Below the pieces are notes generated by a model, which was not told where the DNA came from, made no database searches, and saw only the letters and a list, made by a program, of their open reading frames with translations. The translations under genes were made by a program, and so were the position numbers. Source: Bacillota bacterium (GTDB taxonomy: Bacteria; Bacillota; Clostridia; Oscillospirales; Acutalibacteraceae). Taken from it: a stretch of 51,769 bases of DNA. The DNA lies in NCBI GenBank assembly GCA_023458755.1, contig JAEWYE010000005.1, positions 1 to 51,769 of the forward strand. Reading direction: 5' to 3'. Positions 49,225-51,769 of this stretch are shown in pieces (within the stretch, counting starts at the first letter, position 1; each line of letters opens with the position of its first letter).

Positions 49225-51015
49225 TCAATATTTATAGTCGTAAATATAAGATTGGTTTGCTTCTTCAATTCCTGCTGTTTTTTCTACAATTCTTTCTTCG
49301 GGTTGAGACACATCCACTGACTGTTGATTTATCGGATCTCTCAGCTTGAACTTTTCAGCGAGTTTTTTCATGATTTCTGCTTGACCGGAAAGTTCTTCGC
49401 TTGCCGCGGCACTTTCTTCCGCGGTTGCGGAGTTGGTTTGCACAACGGCGGAAACCTGTTCAATACCAAGTGTTACCTGAGTAATTGAGTTAGCCTGTTG
49501 GTTTGAGATTTCTGAAATTTGGTTTACCGAAGCGGAAACAGCCTCCGCATGTTCCACAACCTGTAAAAGCGCACTGGCTGTTTCGTCGGCAATTTTTGTA
49601 CCGTTTTCCACTTCGCTGATTGAATTTTGAATCAAGGTAGTGGTGTCCTGTGCCGCCACCGCGCTCTTGCTTGCCAAATTTCTTACTTCATCGGCAACAA
49701 CAGCAAAGCCTTTTCCGGCTTCACCTGCCCGGGCTGCTTCAACGGCAGCGTTCAGGGCCAAAATATTGGTTTGAAATGCAATATCTTCAATGGTCTTAAT
49801 AATATTGCCGATTTTATTGGAAGAGTCGCTGATATTTGTCATTGCAACTGTCATATTCTGCATATGCTGATTGCATTTTTCAAGTTCTGCGCTGACATGT
49901 GATACTTTTTGACTTGCCTCTGTTGCATGAGCGGCGTTCTTCTTTACGTGTTCTGCAATTTCACTAATGGATGCTGAGAGCTCTTCAATGGAGCTTGCCT
50001 GTTCGGTTGCACCCTGTGCCAAAGCCTGTGAACCATCGGATACTTGGGAAGAACCGGCAGCAACTTGTTCTGAAGATTCTTTCATCTGTGTCAAAGCATC
50101 ATTGAAGGAATGAACGATATTTGCAATGGAGTCAGCCAGTTTAATAAAATCGCCTCGATACTCCTCTGAACGTTCAAGACATAGATCTCCTTCTGCCATT
50201 TTTGCAAGATTCCCGGAAATATCGGCTATGTAAGCTTTCAAGGTTGCAATCGTTTCCGCGAAAGCAGCGCTTAACTGCGCAATTTCATTTTTAGAGTTAT
50301 CCGTATGAATTTCGACACTTAAATCACCCTGTGCCATTTTTTGTGCAGCTTCTGCCATTTCTGTGACCGGTTTGCTGATGGATCTTGCAATTCGTAGCCC
50401 TAATACCATAGAAGCGGCTATGCCCAAGAAGGCCATTGCGATCAGTGCAACATAAAGTTCGAATGCCATTTTGTTGTCAGCAGCATTTTGCTCCGCTGCA
50501 GTCTGAATCTGATATGTCATATAATCAGAATAAGTTTTTGATATAATCGCTTGTGCTTCGTTTGATGTCTGCAATGCAGTGACTGCCATGTTGACATTTA
50601 CTTTAGCCTGTAAAAAAATCTGCTGCATTTGAGGCTGAAATGCCAATAAATACAAATTTTTGGCGTTTTTTAATTTCTTTTCCCAATCCGAATTATTAAC
50701 GCTTGCGAGTATTACATCGGTATTGGTACGATATAGATTATCATATCGCTCAAATGCTTTCTGGTCATCCTCAAAAACGGAAGAATCCTCATGGTTAATA
50801 ATTGCGTCCCTGCATAAATACTGAATGTTTGTCAGACTGCTCATGACGTTCGATAGATTTGTCATTGGAACAAGTCTGCGGTTATATGTATCATCTGATG
50901 TTGTTTTTAGTTTCGCCATTCCAAAAATTCCAACACCGCCGACAAGGGCGGTAATAATAGAAATGAGTAAAAACGATGCAACAAGTTTCTTTCCGATTTT
51001 CATGTTTTTTAGCAT
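49225..51015 (-). CDS. Methyl-accepting chemotaxis protein
   Basis: A 596-residue chemoreceptor. It has N-terminal TM1 (LVASFLLISIITALVGGVGIFGMA), a four-helix-bundle sensor domain of about 170 residues, TM2 (ALIAMAFLGIAASMVLGL), a HAMP domain (RIARSISKPVTEMAEAAQKMAQGDLSVEI) and a second HAMP-like segment (MAEGDLCLE). The coiled-coil signalling domain has the hairpin tip EDIAFQTNILALNAAVEAARAGEAGKGFAVVADEVRNLA, which contacts CheA/CheW. The frame starts at 51063, but AAAGGA sits 8 bases before ATG at 51015, so that is preferred. Its leader holds a c-di-GMP-I riboswitch. Ligand unknown. Confidence 0.95.
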   Translation of the reverse strand: MLKNMKIGKKLVASFLLISIITALVGGVGIFGMAKLKTTSDDTYNRRLVPMTNLSNVMSSLTNIQYLCRDAIINHEDSSVFEDDQKAFERYDNLYRTNTDVILASVNNSDWEKKLKNAKNLYLLAFQPQMQQIFLQAKVNVNMAVTALQTSNEAQAIISKTYSDYMTYQIQTAAEQNAADNKMAFELYVALIAMAFLGIAASMVLGLRIARSISKPVTEMAEAAQKMAQGDLSVEIHTDNSKNEIAQLSAAFAETIATLKAYIADISGNLAKMAEGDLCLERSEEYRGDFIKLADSIANIVHSFNDALTQMKESSEQVAAGSSQVSDGSQALAQGATEQASSIEELSASISEIAEHVKKNAAHATEASQKVSHVSAELEKCNQHMQNMTVAMTNISDSSNKIGNIIKTIEDIAFQTNILALNAAVEAARAGEAGKGFAVVADEVRNLASKSAVAAQDTTTLIQNSISEVENGTKIADETASALLQVVEHAEAVSASVNQISEISNQQANSITQVTLGIEQVSAVVQTNSATAEESAAASEELSGQAEIMKKLAEKFKLRDPINQQSVDVSQPEERIVEKTAGIEEANQSYIYDYKY

Positions 51016-51189
51016 AAATACATTCCTTTCAAAGGCAAACAAGCTTCTTTTCTTTTTCAACACTCCAACATTTGCTTAGTTTGGAAGAACTCATTTGAAT
51101 AACGATCATATTGAATGTTCTCCCTATATCTTTTCTTTGGTGCAACACCTCATTTTGTAAGAAATTGGCTGTTTACACAGATGCACCTT

Positions 51190-51222
51190 AAAAATAAAAA
51201 AAGCGGCACATAACGATGCCGC
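51190..51222 (-). terminator. Riboswitch-associated terminator
   Basis: On the minus strand GCGGCA (51222-51217) pairs with TGCCGC (51208-51203), followed by seven T, ATTTTT. It lies between the aptamer and the chemoreceptor start and is the probable expression platform. A competing hairpin GCCATA-TTT-TATGGC (51238-51224) shares bases with the aptamer's 3' strand. Confidence 0.8.
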
Positions 51223-51229
51223 AGCCATA

Positions 51230-51310
51230 AAATATGGCAACCCGGCTATCATTGTAAACATCAGACCCGTGGCTTTGCGTCCTCACCTTTCGGTAAGTTT
51301 GCTATTATCA
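51230..51310 (-). promoter_or_regulatory. Cyclic-di-GMP-I (GEMM-I) riboswitch aptamer
   Basis: On the minus strand the conserved order is seen: AGCAAAC, a CTTACC/GGTGAG stem closed by a GAAA tetraloop, GACGCAAAGCCAC, the tetraloop-receptor GGGTCT, a second stem, then GATAGCCGGGTTGCC. These are the hallmark conserved segments of c-di-GMP-I riboswitches. It lies about 215 bases upstream of the chemoreceptor start and is followed by a terminator. Confidence 0.92.
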
Positions 51311-51366
51311 TTTTCTATTCAATTGTAAAATGTGAAATACTCACATATAGAATTAATGCTTTTGCT

Positions 51367-51372
51367 ATTATA
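51367..51372 (-). promoter_or_regulatory. Probable -10 box for the riboswitch-chemoreceptor mRNA
   Basis: TATAAT on the minus strand lies about 60 bases before the aptamer. The best -35 at 17 bp (AATACA, 51395-51390) is only a half match. The sequence between this promoter and the chemoreceptor gene (51016-51366) holds only the riboswitch, its terminator and a GGTGCA/TGCACC inverted repeat (51187-51182 with 51147-51142). Confidence 0.5.
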
Positions 51373-51422
51373 CATGCAAAGCAGAACATTGTATTATAAA
51401 ATAAGAATTATTTACCAAAAAA

Positions 51423-51472
51423 ATTCGTCCGCCCAATATGCAAAAAGAATTTCGCATATTGGGCGGACGAAT
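51423..51472 (-). terminator. Strong terminator after the upstream chemoreceptor gene
   Basis: A perfect 19-bp stem (51423-51441 with 51454-51472, beginning ATTCGTCCGCCC) with a 12-nt loop is followed on the minus strand by seven T. It isolates the riboswitch promoter from read-through. Confidence 0.95.
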
Positions 51473-51503
51473 CAAGAAAATATTTAAGGAAGCAGGTGAT
51501 TGA

Positions 51504-51769
51504 TTATTCTGCGCTTTCCGAGGCTGGTTCCAATGTCGGGGATTGATTGTCTTGCTCCCTCAATTTAAACTTTTGTACAAGATTTTTCATGACTTCTGCC
51601 TGTCCGGAAAGTTCTTCGCTTGCGGCGGCACTTTCTTCCGCGGTTGCGGAGTTGTTTTGCACAACAGCGGAAACCTGTTCAATACCAAGTGTTACCTGAC
51701 CAATCGAATTGGCTTGCTGATTGGATATTTCCGAAATATGGTTTACCGAAGCAGCGACGGCTTCTGCCT
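51504..51769 (-). CDS. Methyl-accepting chemotaxis protein, C-terminal fragment (runs off the window)
   Basis: Only the last 88 or so codons are present; the gene continues past the right edge. The visible part is the end of the MCP signalling coiled-coil (HISEISNQQANSIGQVTLGIEQVSAVVQNNSATAEESAAASEELSGQAEVMKNLVQKFKLRE), then a short tail ending ESAE. It is nearly the same as the corresponding part of the complete neighbour, so the two are likely tandem duplicates. A 19-bp-stem terminator follows. Confidence 0.92.
   Translation of the reverse strand, partial: AEAVAASVNHISEISNQQANSIGQVTLGIEQVSAVVQNNSATAEESAAASEELSGQAEVMKNLVQKFKLREQDNQSPTLEPASESAE

Overview
The window looks like the chromosome of an anaerobic, spore-forming, probably motile Clostridia species of the Ruminococcaceae/Oscillospiraceae type. 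The indications are ctsR-mcsA-mcsB-clpC, yaaL-bofA, two [FeFe]-hydrogenase-type proteins with a SpoIIE-type phosphatase, DUF4364 and TSCPD-family proteins, a NifS/NifU pair, chemoreceptors and a cyclic-di-GMP riboswitch. The genus is inference; no 16S rRNA is present. TTG and GTG starts behind strong Shine-Dalgarno sequences are common, and most transcription units end in clear intrinsic terminators.

Layout. 1-310: end of an rRNA operon (3' tail of 5S rRNA), then tRNA-Asn and a CAT-anticodon tRNA, each with a terminator. 464-3200: surface and envelope genes (sortase-type GLUG-repeat protein, lipoprotein with four 11-residue repeats, 35-residue membrane peptide). 3217-5433 (minus): nifU, nifS, rnhA. 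5626-16716: housekeeping genes rnj, gdpP, rplI, dnaB, tilS, hpt, ftsH and a LiaF-like membrane protein. 16951-21242: a divergent type IIA topoisomerase pair. 21243-21604: secG promoter facing a candidate structured RNA on the minus strand. 21605-24839: secG, rnr, yaaL, bofA. 24937-26343 (minus): membrane-anchored metallophosphoesterase.

26496-28219: a TetR regulator with a palindrome at its transcription start, followed 5 bp later by a radical SAM enzyme. 28326-30788: DUF4364 regulator divergent from a cupin / Cys-rich protein / HD-domain operon, then a membrane zinc-ribbon protein. 30859-34549: two ABC exporters flanking a YtrA-type GntR regulator, with matching operators just downstream of both -10 boxes. 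34691-41298: hydrogen-metabolism operon (2Fe-2S protein, PAS-containing hydrogenase-like sensor, SpoIIE-type phosphatase, ferredoxin-rich [FeFe] hydrogenase) running into an ABC-2 exporter. 41337-43436: PHP phosphoesterase, TSCPD protein, NimA-like flavoprotein and a 44-residue Cys/Asn-rich membrane peptide. 43726-48376: CtsR-controlled protein-quality operon. 48431-51769: TPR-like protein, then two tandem minus-strand chemoreceptor genes; the complete one has a cyclic-di-GMP-I riboswitch and terminator in its leader.

The most notable points are regulatory: the c-di-GMP riboswitch on a chemoreceptor, the duplicated GntR operators, the TetR palindrome/radical SAM unit, the attenuator-like hairpin before the hydrogenase operon, and the minus-strand RNA candidate. 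No CRISPR array, insertion sequence or prophage was seen.
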